Part shown: positions 17,295-25,322 of the stretch, piece after piece
How positions within the stretch are numbered: position 1 is the stretch's first letter
Layout of the letters: every line of letters begins with the position of its first letter
DNA from: Alphaproteobacteria bacterium
Lineage (GTDB): Bacteria > Pseudomonadota > Alphaproteobacteria > MPNO01 > UBA2964
NCBI GenBank assembly: GCA_009377375.1
Contig: WHUE01000005.1
Span: 25,534 to 87,510 of the forward strand
Reading direction: 5' to 3'
DNA: 61,977 bases
The notes under the pieces: generated by a model
The model's database searches: none
What the model was told of the DNA's origin: nothing
The model's input: only the letters and a program-made list of their open reading frames with translations
Program-made: the position numbers and the translations under genes

Positions 17295-18809
17295 TCAGCT
17301 CCTCCCGCCGGCCGCGGCCGCACGCCTGCGGCGGTCGAGCACGAAGCGCAGCGCGGGTATCATAAGGGCCACCACAATGAGAACGAAGATCCCGAGCGAT
17401 ATGCCGCGGGTGAAAAAGATGGACCAGCCGCCGCCGGTCATGTTCATCGCCTGGTGGAAACTGCGTTCCGCCAGCTCGCCCAGCACGAGCGCGATGACGA
17501 GCGTCACGCGCGGATAGCGGAACCTGATCATCAGGTAACCGACGATGCCGAACGCGGCGGTGAGGATCACGTCGCCGACCTTGTTGTGCAGCGCGAACGA
17601 ACCCATGAAGGCAACGGCGACGACGACCGGCACCAGCACGTGGACATCCACCATCGTCACGAGCGACAGCCAGCGCGTGAAGAGCAGGCCGATGACCGTG
17701 GCGATGATGCAGGAGATCGTCAGCGAGACGATCAGGCTCATGATCGTCGCCTCGTGCTCGATCAGCAGCAGCGGACCCGGCTCCAGCCCGTGAAGGATCA
17801 GCAGACCGAGGAAAACCGCCATCTCGGCGCTGCCCGGAATGCCGAATGCGAGCGTCGGCAGCAGCGCGCCGCCATCCTTGGCGTTGTTGGAGGCTTCCGG
17901 CGCAATGACGCCGACGATATTGCCCTTTCCGAAGCTCTCGGGATCCTTGGAGCTGTGCATGGCGGTGGTGTAGGCGAGAAATCCGGCCACCGTTCCGCCG
18001 ACGCCGGGAATCGCGCCGATGAACGCGCCCAGCGCCGAGCCCCGCACCACCACCGCCCATTCGCGGAAGGTCGCGACCACCCCTTCCCAGGCGCCGGACA
18101 CCTTCATGTCCAGCTCCCTGGTACGGGCCACGGTGCCGCCGGAGATGGACAGGTTGATCATCTCCCCCACCGCGAAGAGGCCGATGAGCGTAGGCACCAG
18201 TGGAATTCCGTCCCAGAAGTAATCGATGCCGAACATGAATCGCTCGCCGCCGCTGACCGAGTCGTAGCCGACAAAGGCCAGCACGAGTCCCAGCGCGCCG
18301 GCGATCAGGCCGCGCAGAAACATGCCCCCGGTGGACGCCGCGATGGCGGCGAGTCCCAGTATCGCCAGCATGAAGAATTCCGGCGGGCCGAATGCCAGAA
18401 TCACGCCCTTGGCGATCGGGATAACCGCGACGAGCAGCAGCACGCCGATGATTCCGCCCACCGAGGACGCGGCGCCCGCTGCACCGATCGCCGCGCCGGC
18501 GCGTCCCTGCTGCGCCATCGGATATCCGTCGAAACACGTCGCCGCGCTGGGCGCCGTGCCCGGCGTGTTCAGCAGAACCGCCGTGATCGAGCCCCCGAAG
18601 GACACCGCGCCCATGATGCCGCCGGCGAGCGCCATTGCCTCCTCCGGTTTCATATCGAATGTCAGAGGGATGAAGAGGGCGATCGCGGTCGAGCCGCCAA
18701 GCCCCGGAATCGCTCCGAACACGAGCCCGACCAGCACGCCGAGCGCCAGCATGGTCATGCCCTTCCAGTGAAGGATCATGACCAACCCGTCGATAAGGGG
18801 ATCAAACAC
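17295..18809 (-). CDS. tctA: Tripartite tricarboxylate transporter permease TctA
   Basis: A 504-residue inner-membrane permease with about a dozen hydrophobic segments. The family signature GLVFGAIPGLGGSTAIALFIPLT lies near residue 28, and a repeat of it (GAFIGAIPGVGGTVAGFLAY) near 260, as expected for the duplicated TctA architecture. GTG start at 18809 with AGAGGGA upstream. It moves the carboxylate delivered by TctC. The substrate is not a tricarboxylate necessarily, since this family also carries aromatic acids such as terephthalate; the adjoining UbiD decarboxylases suggest an aromatic carboxylate. Confidence 0.92.
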   Translation of the reverse strand: MFDPLIDGLVMILHWKGMTMLALGVLVGLVFGAIPGLGGSTAIALFIPLTFDMKPEEAMALAGGIMGAVSFGGSITAVLLNTPGTAPSAATCFDGYPMAQQGRAGAAIGAAGAASSVGGIIGVLLLVAVIPIAKGVILAFGPPEFFMLAILGLAAIAASTGGMFLRGLIAGALGLVLAFVGYDSVSGGERFMFGIDYFWDGIPLVPTLIGLFAVGEMINLSISGGTVARTRELDMKVSGAWEGVVATFREWAVVVRGSALGAFIGAIPGVGGTVAGFLAYTTAMHSSKDPESFGKGNIVGVIAPEASNNAKDGGALLPTLAFGIPGSAEMAVFLGLLILHGLEPGPLLLIEHEATIMSLIVSLTISCIIATVIGLLFTRWLSLVTMVDVHVLVPVVVAVAFMGSFALHNKVGDVILTAAFGIVGYLMIRFRYPRVTLVIALVLGELAERSFHQAMNMTGGGWSIFFTRGISLGIFVLIVVALMIPALRFVLDRRRRAAAAGGRS

Positions 18810-18830
18810 GATTCGTGTCCCTCTACGGCC

Positions 18831-18856
18831 GGCGGGACCCCTTGCGGGATCCCGCC
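18831..18856 (-). other. Intercistronic hairpin between tctC and tctA
   Basis: GGCGGGA and TCCCGCC form an outer 7-bp stem, and GCGGGATCCCGC (18844-18855) is itself a perfect palindrome, in the 73 bp between tctC and tctA. No T tract follows. Such hairpins often stabilise the receptor part of a transporter mRNA or partly terminate, giving more TctC than TctA/B. That role is inference. Confidence 0.45.
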
Positions 18857-18882
18857 TCGACTGTTCCCTGCCCCGTCCGGGA

Positions 18883-19836
18883 CTACTTCGCGAGGTCGTC
18901 CTTGAACTTCAGATAGACCGCGAGCTGCTTGTCCAGAACCCGCTTCGCCTCAGCGCCGCTGAGGGGAGCGAACGGACGCTTCGCCTTGTTCGCGGCGGCG
19001 ACCAGTTTCGGATCGGCCATTGCCTTGGTGAACGCATCCGAAAGGATCTGCTGCACGGCGTGCGGCACGCCCGGCGCGGCGCCCACGAGGCGCTGGATGG
19101 CGAGCCCGTCGAGGTCGCCATACCCCATTTCCTTGGCGGTCTTGACGCCCGGCAGAGAGCTGATCTCCTCGGTCGTCATCAGCGCCTTGATGTCGCCCGA
19201 CTGGATGTACTTCCGGGTGGAGTTCACCGGCAATGTCGAGGCCGGCACGTCGCCGCGGATGACGGCGATGGTCATCTCCTTGGTGCCCTGGTAGCCGGAC
19301 ACCACCTCTCCCTTGAATCCGACGACGCCGATGAAGATTTTGGACATCGCATGCGCGGTCGAGCCCGCGCCGGTGGCCGGCAGCTTGATGGCCTGGCTGG
19401 AGGACAGCGTCTTCAGCGCGTCAACCGACGCGATGTCGGATTTTCCGGCTACGCCGAGCAGGTAATGGTCGACGCTGAGCCGCGCGACCCAGTTCATCTT
19501 CGTCAGGTCGTAGGACACCTTCTGGCCAAGGATCGGCGGAATGGCAACGCCCGGCACGTTGGCGATGGCGAGGGTATACCCGTCCGGCTTCGCACGGTAA
19601 CCGGCCGTCAGCCCCTTGCGCCCGCCGGCGCCCGGCATGTTCTTAGGCACCACCGACACCTTCTTCGGCAGGTACTTCTCCACATAGGGCGAGATGAGCC
19701 GGACATAGACGTCGAACCCGCCGCCCGGCGAGAACGGGATGATAAAAGTGATGTTCTTATCCGGAAAGGCGCTGGCCGGTCCGGTCACGGCGCAAAGGGT
19801 CACCGCAGCGGCGGCGAGAAACATTCTTGTCTTCAT
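18883..19836 (-). CDS. tctC: Tct/Bug-family periplasmic solute receptor
   Basis: A 317-residue receptor with a Sec signal peptide (MKTRMFLAAAAVTLCAVTG, cleavage near ASA-FP). IIPFSPGGGFDVYVRLISPY and KNMPGAGGRKGLTAGYRAKPDGYTL follow, the usual order in TctC/Bug proteins. I start at 19836, which has GGGAGGATC upstream, rather than seven codons earlier. It is first in the tctC-tctA-tctB-UbiD-UbiD-DUF1761 run and presumably captures the carboxylate that the UbiD enzymes process. A terminator separates it from UbiD copy 3. Confidence 0.9.
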   Translation of the reverse strand: MKTRMFLAAAAVTLCAVTGPASAFPDKNITFIIPFSPGGGFDVYVRLISPYVEKYLPKKVSVVPKNMPGAGGRKGLTAGYRAKPDGYTLAIANVPGVAIPPILGQKVSYDLTKMNWVARLSVDHYLLGVAGKSDIASVDALKTLSSSQAIKLPATGAGSTAHAMSKIFIGVVGFKGEVVSGYQGTKEMTIAVIRGDVPASTLPVNSTRKYIQSGDIKALMTTEEISSLPGVKTAKEMGYGDLDGLAIQRLVGAAPGVPHAVQQILSDAFTKAMADPKLVAAANKAKRPFAPLSGAEAKRVLDKQLAVYLKFKDDLAK

Positions 19837-19872
19837 GAACCGATCCTCCCTGATCATGATCTTGTCCCTTAA

Positions 19873-19910
19873 CGAAAACCGCCGCGCCGCGATTTCACGC
19901 GACGCGGCGG
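19873..19910 (-). terminator. Intrinsic terminator after UbiD copy 3
   Basis: On the minus strand a 13-bp stem (12 Watson-Crick pairs and one T-G), from 19910-19898 paired with 19891-19879 around a 6-nt loop, is followed by TTTTCGTT. It would end the UbiD copy 3 transcript before tctC, so the third UbiD gene is a separate unit from the tct operon. Confidence 0.82.
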
Positions 19911-19945
19911 CAGACTGTCAGCCTACGCGGAACTCCGCGCGGCCG

Positions 19946-21433
19946 CTACTCGACCAGATGCTTCCACTTCTCGGCGAATTCCCGCATCTTTTCCGCAGGC
20001 GGGGAGTTCACCGCGGGGAACTCGTCCCGCCAGTGGAACGGCCGGCACGCATCGATAATCGCGCGGCTGTTGGTCAGGTTGCCCTTCGCCTTCTCGTCCG
20101 GCGGAATCCGGGGATCGAGCGGGGTCGACCAGCAGTTGTGGATGATGTCGATCGACGTCGCCGGGTCCGAGCGGGTGATCATCGCCCAGATCAGCTCCTC
20201 CAGGTTGGAGACGTCGATGTCGTCGTCCACGACCACCACGTACTTGCCCGCGTAAGCGCCGAGATGGCACATCGCGGCGACGTGCCCGGTCTGCATGGCG
20301 TGGCCCGGGTAGCGCTGCTTGATGGAAATGCCGAGCAGCATGCGGGCGGTGCCGCACTCATGCGCCCAGACGCCCTGAACATCGGGCACCCCGGCCTTGA
20401 TGATGTTCTCCTTCAGCGCCGCGGAACGGGTGACCGCGCGGTAGCGGGCCAACTCATCCGGCGGACGCAGCGGGGGGCAGCCGAGGATGATGGGATCGTT
20501 GCGGTGATAGATCGCCTTGATCTCCATCAGCGGCTCGGGACGGACGTCGGAGCCGTAATAACCCGTCCATTCGCCGAACGGGCCTTCCAGCTTGCGGTTG
20601 TTCGGATGGATGAAGCCTTCCAGCACGATCTCGGCATTGGCCGGGAACGGCAGGCCGGTATGCTTGCCCTCGATGCACTCGATGGCGTGGCCGCGATAGC
20701 CGCCCAGGATGTCGAGCTCGTTCTCGTTCGGCGGCATCTCGGTGCAGCCCATCAGGAACGCCATCAGGTCGCCGCCGAGCACGATGCAGGCCGGCATGGA
20801 TTCGCCGTTGGCCTCGTACTTGTCGCGATGGATGCGGCCGTGCTTGCCGGGCGAGATGTAGAACCCGACCTCGTTCTTGCTCTGGATCATCACGCGGTAA
20901 GTGCCGATGTTGATCCAGCCGCTCTCCGGGTCGCGGGTGATGTTGTAGGAGCCGGTGCCGATATAGCGACCGCCGTCCTTGTCATGCCACATCGGGGCGG
21001 GGAACTTCTCCACGTCGATGTCGTCGCCCTCAAGCACGTTCTCGAGAATCGGACCGCTCTTGACGATCTTGTGCGGGATCGGCTTGACGCTCTTCATGTG
21101 CTTGTGCACGGCGTCGGTGAGCTCGAGCTTGTTCCAGTCCGTGGGGAAGCCCATCGTCATGTTCCGGCGCTTGCCGGCGAAGAAGTTAATGAGCATGCGG
21201 AAGCCCGGTGGGCAGCCCTGGACATTGTCGAAGATGATGCAGGGTGCGTTCTCGTCGTGGAGCACGACCTCGGCGACCTCGCCGATATCCGACTCCCAGC
21301 TCAGGCCGTCGACGACCCTCACCTCGCCGAGCTTCTCGGCCTCCTTGATCCACTCGCGCATGTCCTCGTAGGTCATGCGGGCGCCGACGTTGGTGTTCGT
21401 TCCTACCGCAGCAGCGGTATTGGTGTCAGCCAT
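19946..21433 (-). CDS. UbiD family (de)carboxylase, copy 3
   Basis: A 495-residue UbiD protein with all expected residues: Asn175 and Arg180 (NIGTYR), His198 (PGKHGRIH), Glu239 (NELDILG) and Glu283/Glu288 (EGPFGE). It is the closest of the four to copy 2 in length and motif wording. AGAGGAAATC precedes the start at 21433. It is transcribed alone, divergently from a LysR gene, with a perfect TATAAT on its strand (21579-21574) beside the 27-bp palindrome, so LysR control is likely. The substrate is presumably an aromatic acid related to that of copies 1 and 2. Confidence 0.92.
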   Translation of the reverse strand: MADTNTAAAVGTNTNVGARMTYEDMREWIKEAEKLGEVRVVDGLSWESDIGEVAEVVLHDENAPCIIFDNVQGCPPGFRMLINFFAGKRRNMTMGFPTDWNKLELTDAVHKHMKSVKPIPHKIVKSGPILENVLEGDDIDVEKFPAPMWHDKDGGRYIGTGSYNITRDPESGWINIGTYRVMIQSKNEVGFYISPGKHGRIHRDKYEANGESMPACIVLGGDLMAFLMGCTEMPPNENELDILGGYRGHAIECIEGKHTGLPFPANAEIVLEGFIHPNNRKLEGPFGEWTGYYGSDVRPEPLMEIKAIYHRNDPIILGCPPLRPPDELARYRAVTRSAALKENIIKAGVPDVQGVWAHECGTARMLLGISIKQRYPGHAMQTGHVAAMCHLGAYAGKYVVVVDDDIDVSNLEELIWAMITRSDPATSIDIIHNCWSTPLDPRIPPDEKAKGNLTNSRAIIDACRPFHWRDEFPAVNSPPAEKMREFAEKWKHLVE

Positions 21434-21551
21434 GATTTCCTCTCAAGATTTCCCGGCTTGTCTGGGTCCCTGCAGGCGCGACCGGCCCCCTGTTGCGGCC
21501 TTGTTGTCATACGCCCTCTAAATAGCGACCTTTTTTATCCTGCCGCGCCGA

Positions 21552-21609
21552 TTGATTCAAATACCGTCTTGGCATTATACCTATCTCGAAACGAGATAGG
21601 TATTTTCGG
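21552..21609. promoter_or_regulatory. Divergent lysR/UbiD promoters and a perfect 27-bp operator palindrome
   Basis: ATACCTATCTCG (21577-21588) and its exact complement (21592-21603) flank a 3-nt AAA spacer. Toward lysR, TTGATT (21552-21557), 17 bp and TTATAC (21575-21580) make a promoter whose -10 overlaps the palindrome. Toward UbiD copy 3, TATAAT lies at 21579-21574. The palindrome ends 6 bp before the lysR start codon, so it covers the lysR transcription start and ribosome site. It probably serves as the LysR protein's main site for autorepression and control of UbiD copy 3. Confidence 0.78.
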
Positions 21610-22542
21610 TTGGACCTCCGCCAGCTCCGCTATTTCATCGCCATCGCCGAATACGGCAGCTTCTCGGAAGCCGCCGCGCGGCTGCGCGTGGCGCAATCCG
21701 CCCTCAGCCGCCAGATCGGCGCGCTGGAACAGGAGCTGGGCGTCGCCCTGTTCGAGCGTCATGCGCGCGGCGTGACCATAACGCCCTCGGGCACGCTGCT
21801 GGTCGAACGGGCGCGCCGCGTGCTCGACGAGGTGGCGGAAGCGCAGGCCGAGGTGATGGCGCAGGCGCGGCTGCCCTCCGGCGAAGCGGTGATCGGCACC
21901 ACCTCGACCACAAGCCGCATGCTGTACGGCCCGCTTGCGGAACGCTTCACCCGCGAATTCCCCGCCGTCCACCTCCGCTTCGTCGAGGGGGTGCCGTACC
22001 AGCTTCTCGAAGGGCTGGACACCGGCCGCATCGATGTCGCCGTGATGGTGGACCCCGACCCGCGCGCCGGCCAGATCCTGGAGCCGCTGGTCAGCGAGCA
22101 GGTCTACCTGATCGGCCCGCGCGGCGCGCCCGGCATGCCGGAGGCCGCCTGCACCATCGAAAGCCTGCGACGCATCCCGCTGATCCTGCTGCCCCGCCCC
22201 GCCGGCAGCCGCGTGCGGCTCGACCATCTGGCGGCCGAAGTGGGCATCGTGCTCCAGATCAGCCACGAGGTCGCCAATGTCGACGTGGTGAAGGATTTCG
22301 TCGCCCGGGGTCTGGGCTTCGCGCTGCTGCCGCATTCGTCGATCATGCCCTATGTTACCGAAAATCGTTTCGCCGCAGTGCCGCTGACCGGGGTGCTGAT
22401 CACCCGCACGATGGTCCGCCGCGCCGAACGTCCGCCCAGCGCCGCCGTCGCCGTGCTGATGGACGCCATCCGCGACGAGATGGCCCGCATCATAGCGGCC
22501 GGTGAGTTCGGCGGCCCGGCCGGCGCCGGGACCCCCGCATAG
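21610..22542 (+). CDS. LysR family transcriptional regulator
   Basis: A 310-residue LysR regulator beginning at TTG 21610. The N-terminal helix-turn-helix (MDLRQLRYFIAIAEYGSFSE, AQSALSRQIGALEQELG) is canonical, followed by the periplasmic-binding-protein-like effector domain (GEAVIGTTSTTSRMLYGPLAERF, LPRPAGSRVRLDHL, VKDFVARGLGFALLPHS). It is divergent from UbiD copy 3 and very probably regulates it in response to an aromatic acid. There is no convincing Shine-Dalgarno because the operator palindrome occupies that position, which may make expression low or very sensitive to binding. Confidence 0.92.
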   Translation: MDLRQLRYFIAIAEYGSFSEAAARLRVAQSALSRQIGALEQELGVALFERHARGVTITPSGTLLVERARRVLDEVAEAQAEVMAQARLPSGEAVIGTTSTTSRMLYGPLAERFTREFPAVHLRFVEGVPYQLLEGLDTGRIDVAVMVDPDPRAGQILEPLVSEQVYLIGPRGAPGMPEAACTIESLRRIPLILLPRPAGSRVRLDHLAAEVGIVLQISHEVANVDVVKDFVARGLGFALLPHSSIMPYVTENRFAAVPLTGVLITRTMVRRAERPPSAAVAVLMDAIRDEMARIIAAGEFGGPAGAGTPA

Positions 22543-22564
22543 CCGGATTGATTTCAGCGGGGAT

Positions 22565-23203
22565 ATGCCGGAGATTGCGGCGATGGAGTTTCCGCCGGAC
22601 ATGCACGCCCCGGTCCTGATCCTGCCCGACCTCTTTCCGGCCGAGCTGTGCGCGCGGCTGATGTCGTACTGGGAACGGAACGAGAAGGTCGAGGGCACCG
22701 TCTCCGCGGCCGGCGCCGGTCACGCCGCGGTCCAGTCGGAGACCAAGCGGCGGCAGGACGTCTTCCTCCCCGACGGCGACTCGCTGATCCCGGAGCTGGC
22801 CGGAATCATCGCGCCGCGGGTCGGCCCGGCGATCCTCGCCGCCTTCCAGTTCCGCATCGATTTCATGGAAGGGTTGCGGATCGGCTGCTACGACGCCGCC
22901 GAGCGCGGCTTCTTCCGCGCCCATCGCGACGATACCACCGCGGCGACTGCGCACCGGCGTTTCGCCATGAGCGTGAACCTGAATACCGGCGCATACGAAG
23001 GAGGCGCGTTGCGCTTTCCCGATTACGGCCCGCGCGAATACGCCCCGCCGCCGGGGAGCGCGGTCGTCTTCTCCTGCAAGCTGCTGCACGAGGCGATGCC
23101 GGTGACGCGGGGCCGCCGGTTCGGCGTCTTCACGTTCTTCTGCAGCGAGGCGGACGAGCAGCGCCGGCTCGCTGCCGGCGCATCCTCAACCGCGGCTCAG
23201 TAA
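22565..23203 (+). CDS. 2-oxoglutarate/Fe(II)-dependent oxygenase, prolyl-4-hydroxylase-like
   Basis: A 212-residue protein with the double-stranded beta-helix pattern of the P4Hc family. The iron triad is His120 and Asp122 in FRAHRDD plus a distal His in KLLHEAMPV, with an Arg (GRRFGVFTFF) placed to bind 2-oxoglutarate. I prefer the ATG at 22565 (AGCGGGG just upstream) over an upstream start that would overlap lysR by about 40 bp. It follows lysR on the same strand and may be read with it. The substrate is unknown; the family hydroxylates proteins and small molecules. It overlaps the convergent TauD gene by 7 bp. Confidence 0.82.
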   Translation: MPEIAAMEFPPDMHAPVLILPDLFPAELCARLMSYWERNEKVEGTVSAAGAGHAAVQSETKRRQDVFLPDGDSLIPELAGIIAPRVGPAILAAFQFRIDFMEGLRIGCYDAAERGFFRAHRDDTTAATAHRRFAMSVNLNTGAYEGGALRFPDYGPREYAPPPGSAVVFSCKLLHEAMPVTRGRRFGVFTFFCSEADEQRRLAAGASSTAAQ

Positions 23204-24048
23204 GGCACGTCGCCGATCACCGAGGTGCGGTGCAGATGGCGGATCGCGCCGGGCGCGAAGCCCCGGCAGGCGTAGTGGATGGTGCAGCGGTTGTCCCAGA
23301 TGACCAGGTCGCCTACCGTCCATTTGTGATGGTAGATGAGCTCCGGCCTCTTCTGGTGAGCGATCAACTCGTCCAGCAAAGGCTGCGCCTCGGAATCGTC
23401 CATCCCCTCGATGCCGATGGTAAAACGCTCGGAAACGTAGAGCGCCTTGCGGCCGGTCTCGGGATGGGTGCGGATGATCGGGTGGATGGCGTCGTCCGGG
23501 CTCCGCTCGCCATAGCGCATCTTCGCGTCGTCGTTATGCACTTCCGGCACGTGCACGCGCGGATTGCGCATGCGGTTGAAGGTATGCACCCCCTTCAGGT
23601 CGGCGATGCGCGCCTTCGTCGCCGCCGGCAGCGTTTCGTAGGCAGCATACATGTCCGCCCATTCCGTGTCGCCGCCGACATCCGGCATCTCCAGCGCGTA
23701 GAGCAGCGAGGCGCTGGTGGGCAGGCGCTGGCAGGAGAGGTCCGAGTGCCAGTAATCCCCCGCCGATACCGCGCCGATATAACGGCCGTTCTCCTGCCTG
23801 GTGGAGACGAGCAGGATTTCCGAGTGCTCGGGATGCAGATGGTCGGCGGAAAGATGCACTTCGAGATCGCCGAAGCGCCGGGAAAACGCGATATGGTCCT
23901 CCGGCGCCAGGCTCTGGTCGCGAAAGACCAGAACCTGATGCGCCAGCCACGCCCGATGCACGGCGTCGAAGTCGTAGGTCGCGGGGTCGGACACGTCGAT
24001 GCCGACAACCTCCGCCCCCAGCGCGTCGGACAGCCGGTTGACCCGCAT
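23197..24048 (-). CDS. TauD/TfdA family 2-oxoglutarate-dependent dioxygenase
   Basis: A 283-residue TauD-family oxygenase. The N-terminal LSDALGAEVVGIDVSDP, HQVLVFRDQSLAPEDHIAFS, the iron motif YWHSDLSC (His101, Asp103), the distal His in WDNRCTIHYACRG and the 2-oxoglutarate Arg in HLHRTSV are all present. Substrates of this family include taurine, phenoxyacetates and other sulfonates or carboxylates. It starts at 24048 with AGGAGGCGAGCC, 11 bp after a class II aldolase gene, and the two look like one operon, so the hydroxylated product may be split by the aldolase. That link is inference. Confidence 0.9.
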   Translation of the reverse strand: MRVNRLSDALGAEVVGIDVSDPATYDFDAVHRAWLAHQVLVFRDQSLAPEDHIAFSRRFGDLEVHLSADHLHPEHSEILLVSTRQENGRYIGAVSAGDYWHSDLSCQRLPTSASLLYALEMPDVGGDTEWADMYAAYETLPAATKARIADLKGVHTFNRMRNPRVHVPEVHNDDAKMRYGERSPDDAIHPIIRTHPETGRKALYVSERFTIGIEGMDDSEAQPLLDELIAHQKRPELIYHHKWTVGDLVIWDNRCTIHYACRGFAPGAIRHLHRTSVIGDVPY

Positions 24049-24059
24049 GGCTCGCCTCC

Positions 24060-24812
24060 TTACGGGCCGACCGGCCAGTCGTCCGGGATCAGCCCGTCGG
24101 AGCGGGCGCGGCCGGCATAGTATTTCCAGAGCTTCTTGGCATGGCGCGGCCGGTCGAAACGCTCCTCGAAGATGTCGAGCTCCGCGTCGGTCATCGGCAG
24201 CGGCGGGCCGAGCCGCGACAGCTCCAGCACCGCCTTCGCGTTGTCGTCGAAATGCACCGCGTCGATCAGCAGATGCGCCACGTCCTCTGCCACCAGCACG
24301 ACGCCATGCGCGCGGATCAGCGCCGCCTGATGATCGCCGAGCGTCCCTGCCAGCTCCTGGCCGAGCGCCTCGGTGTTGATATGGGCCGTGTCCGGATGGG
24401 TCGGCACGCCGGTCCGCCAGCGATAGCCGTGGTTCTTCACCATTTCGAGCTTCGCGCCCTTGGCGATGGTGAACAGCACCGGCACGTCCGGATGGGCGTG
24501 CAGGATGGCGTTGACGTCGGGCCGCGCCTTGTAGATCTCGGAATGGATGAAGCGCTCCGACACGGGACGCACGCCATCCTCGTCCGGGCCTTCCTGAATC
24601 TCGTCGTCGAAGCCGATGGTGAACAGGTCGTCCGGCGTCAGCTCCGCCCGGCTGCCGTGCATCGACTGCACGATATAGCCGGAATTGTCGGGCAGGCGCG
24701 CGCTGACATGGCCGGAATAATCCAGAATGTCCTCGTCGTTGAGGATCCGCGTCACCGCCGCGACCTGATATTTCAAACGAGCCACGGGGTCGTTGGGCAG
24801 GTTCGCGCTCAT
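24060..24812 (-). CDS. Class II aldolase/adducin family protein
   Basis: A 250-residue class II aldolase-type protein. The zinc His pair is in ILHAHPDVPV (near residue 103) and a third His in IRAHGVVLVAED (near 168). An acidic residue in VSERFIHSEIYK precedes the pair, as in fuculose-phosphate aldolases, and SGHVSARLPD near 33 matches the phosphate-loop region. Family members are aldolases, decarboxylases or, in adducins, non-enzymatic. It is first of a two-gene unit with the TauD oxygenase and is divergent from the 118-residue hypothetical gene. Confidence 0.87.
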   Translation of the reverse strand: MSANLPNDPVARLKYQVAAVTRILNDEDILDYSGHVSARLPDNSGYIVQSMHGSRAELTPDDLFTIGFDDEIQEGPDEDGVRPVSERFIHSEIYKARPDVNAILHAHPDVPVLFTIAKGAKLEMVKNHGYRWRTGVPTHPDTAHINTEALGQELAGTLGDHQAALIRAHGVVLVAEDVAHLLIDAVHFDDNAKAVLELSRLGPPLPMTDAELDIFEERFDRPRHAKKLWKYYAGRARSDGLIPDDWPVGP

Positions 24813-24965
24813 GGTGTTCTCCCTGTTCGGTTCTTCCCTTACTGCGGCAGAAGCGTGCGCCGGTCAAGGTTCTCCGTAGCGGCGGCGGGCCCGTTCAGCA
24901 AGTTTTAAGGAACGGAAAATACCATCGAGCGAGGTTCCCAGCAGCAAGATTCAACCGGTCCAGTC

Positions 24966-25322
24966 ATGTCCCACGATTCAGGCTTTACCTCGATTGCCGA
25001 CGTCATGGCCGCGGCAAACGAAGCCGCCGTGAAAAGGGCCCGCATGGAAGGGGAGCGCCTCAAGGCCCGCTCGCTGGCGCCAGCCAGGCCGGCGGCGGCA
25101 GGCAGCGCAACGCCCTCCACCGCGAAAGCATCCGGCGCCGACGACGTGATGGACGATTTCGACTACGCCATCCAGGCGGTCCAGCTGGCGCGCAAGTCGC
25201 TGCCGAACAAGTCCGCAGGCGTGCCCAAGGCCGCCATGACGATCCTGGTGGCGAAGCGTCAGATTCCCGGCAGCGACGCCGCCGCGCTGGTCACGCGCGC
25301 GATCCGGTACCTGGACGGCTGA
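24966..25322 (+). CDS. Hypothetical protein, Ala-rich with two predicted helical parts
   Basis: A 118-residue protein I do not recognise. The first 60 residues are helical then low-complexity (Ala/Pro/Ser-rich linker around 40-58), and the C-terminal half (DDVMDDFDYAIQAVQLARKS, then VPKAAMTILVAKRQIPGSD) appears folded. No signal peptide or membrane segment. Its last 32 bp overlap the end of the convergent acyl-CoA synthetase gene. Codon-position bias like that of its neighbours supports a real gene. Role unknown. Confidence 0.65.
   Translation: MSHDSGFTSIADVMAAANEAAVKRARMEGERLKARSLAPARPAAAGSATPSTAKASGADDVMDDFDYAIQAVQLARKSLPNKSAGVPKAAMTILVAKRQIPGSDAAALVTRAIRYLDG

Noticed and set aside
23197-24867. 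A 556-codon frame apparently fusing the TauD oxygenase with upstream sequence
   Set aside because: The extra N-terminal part is an out-of-frame reading of the class II aldolase gene, and a strong ribosome site precedes the TauD ATG at 24048.
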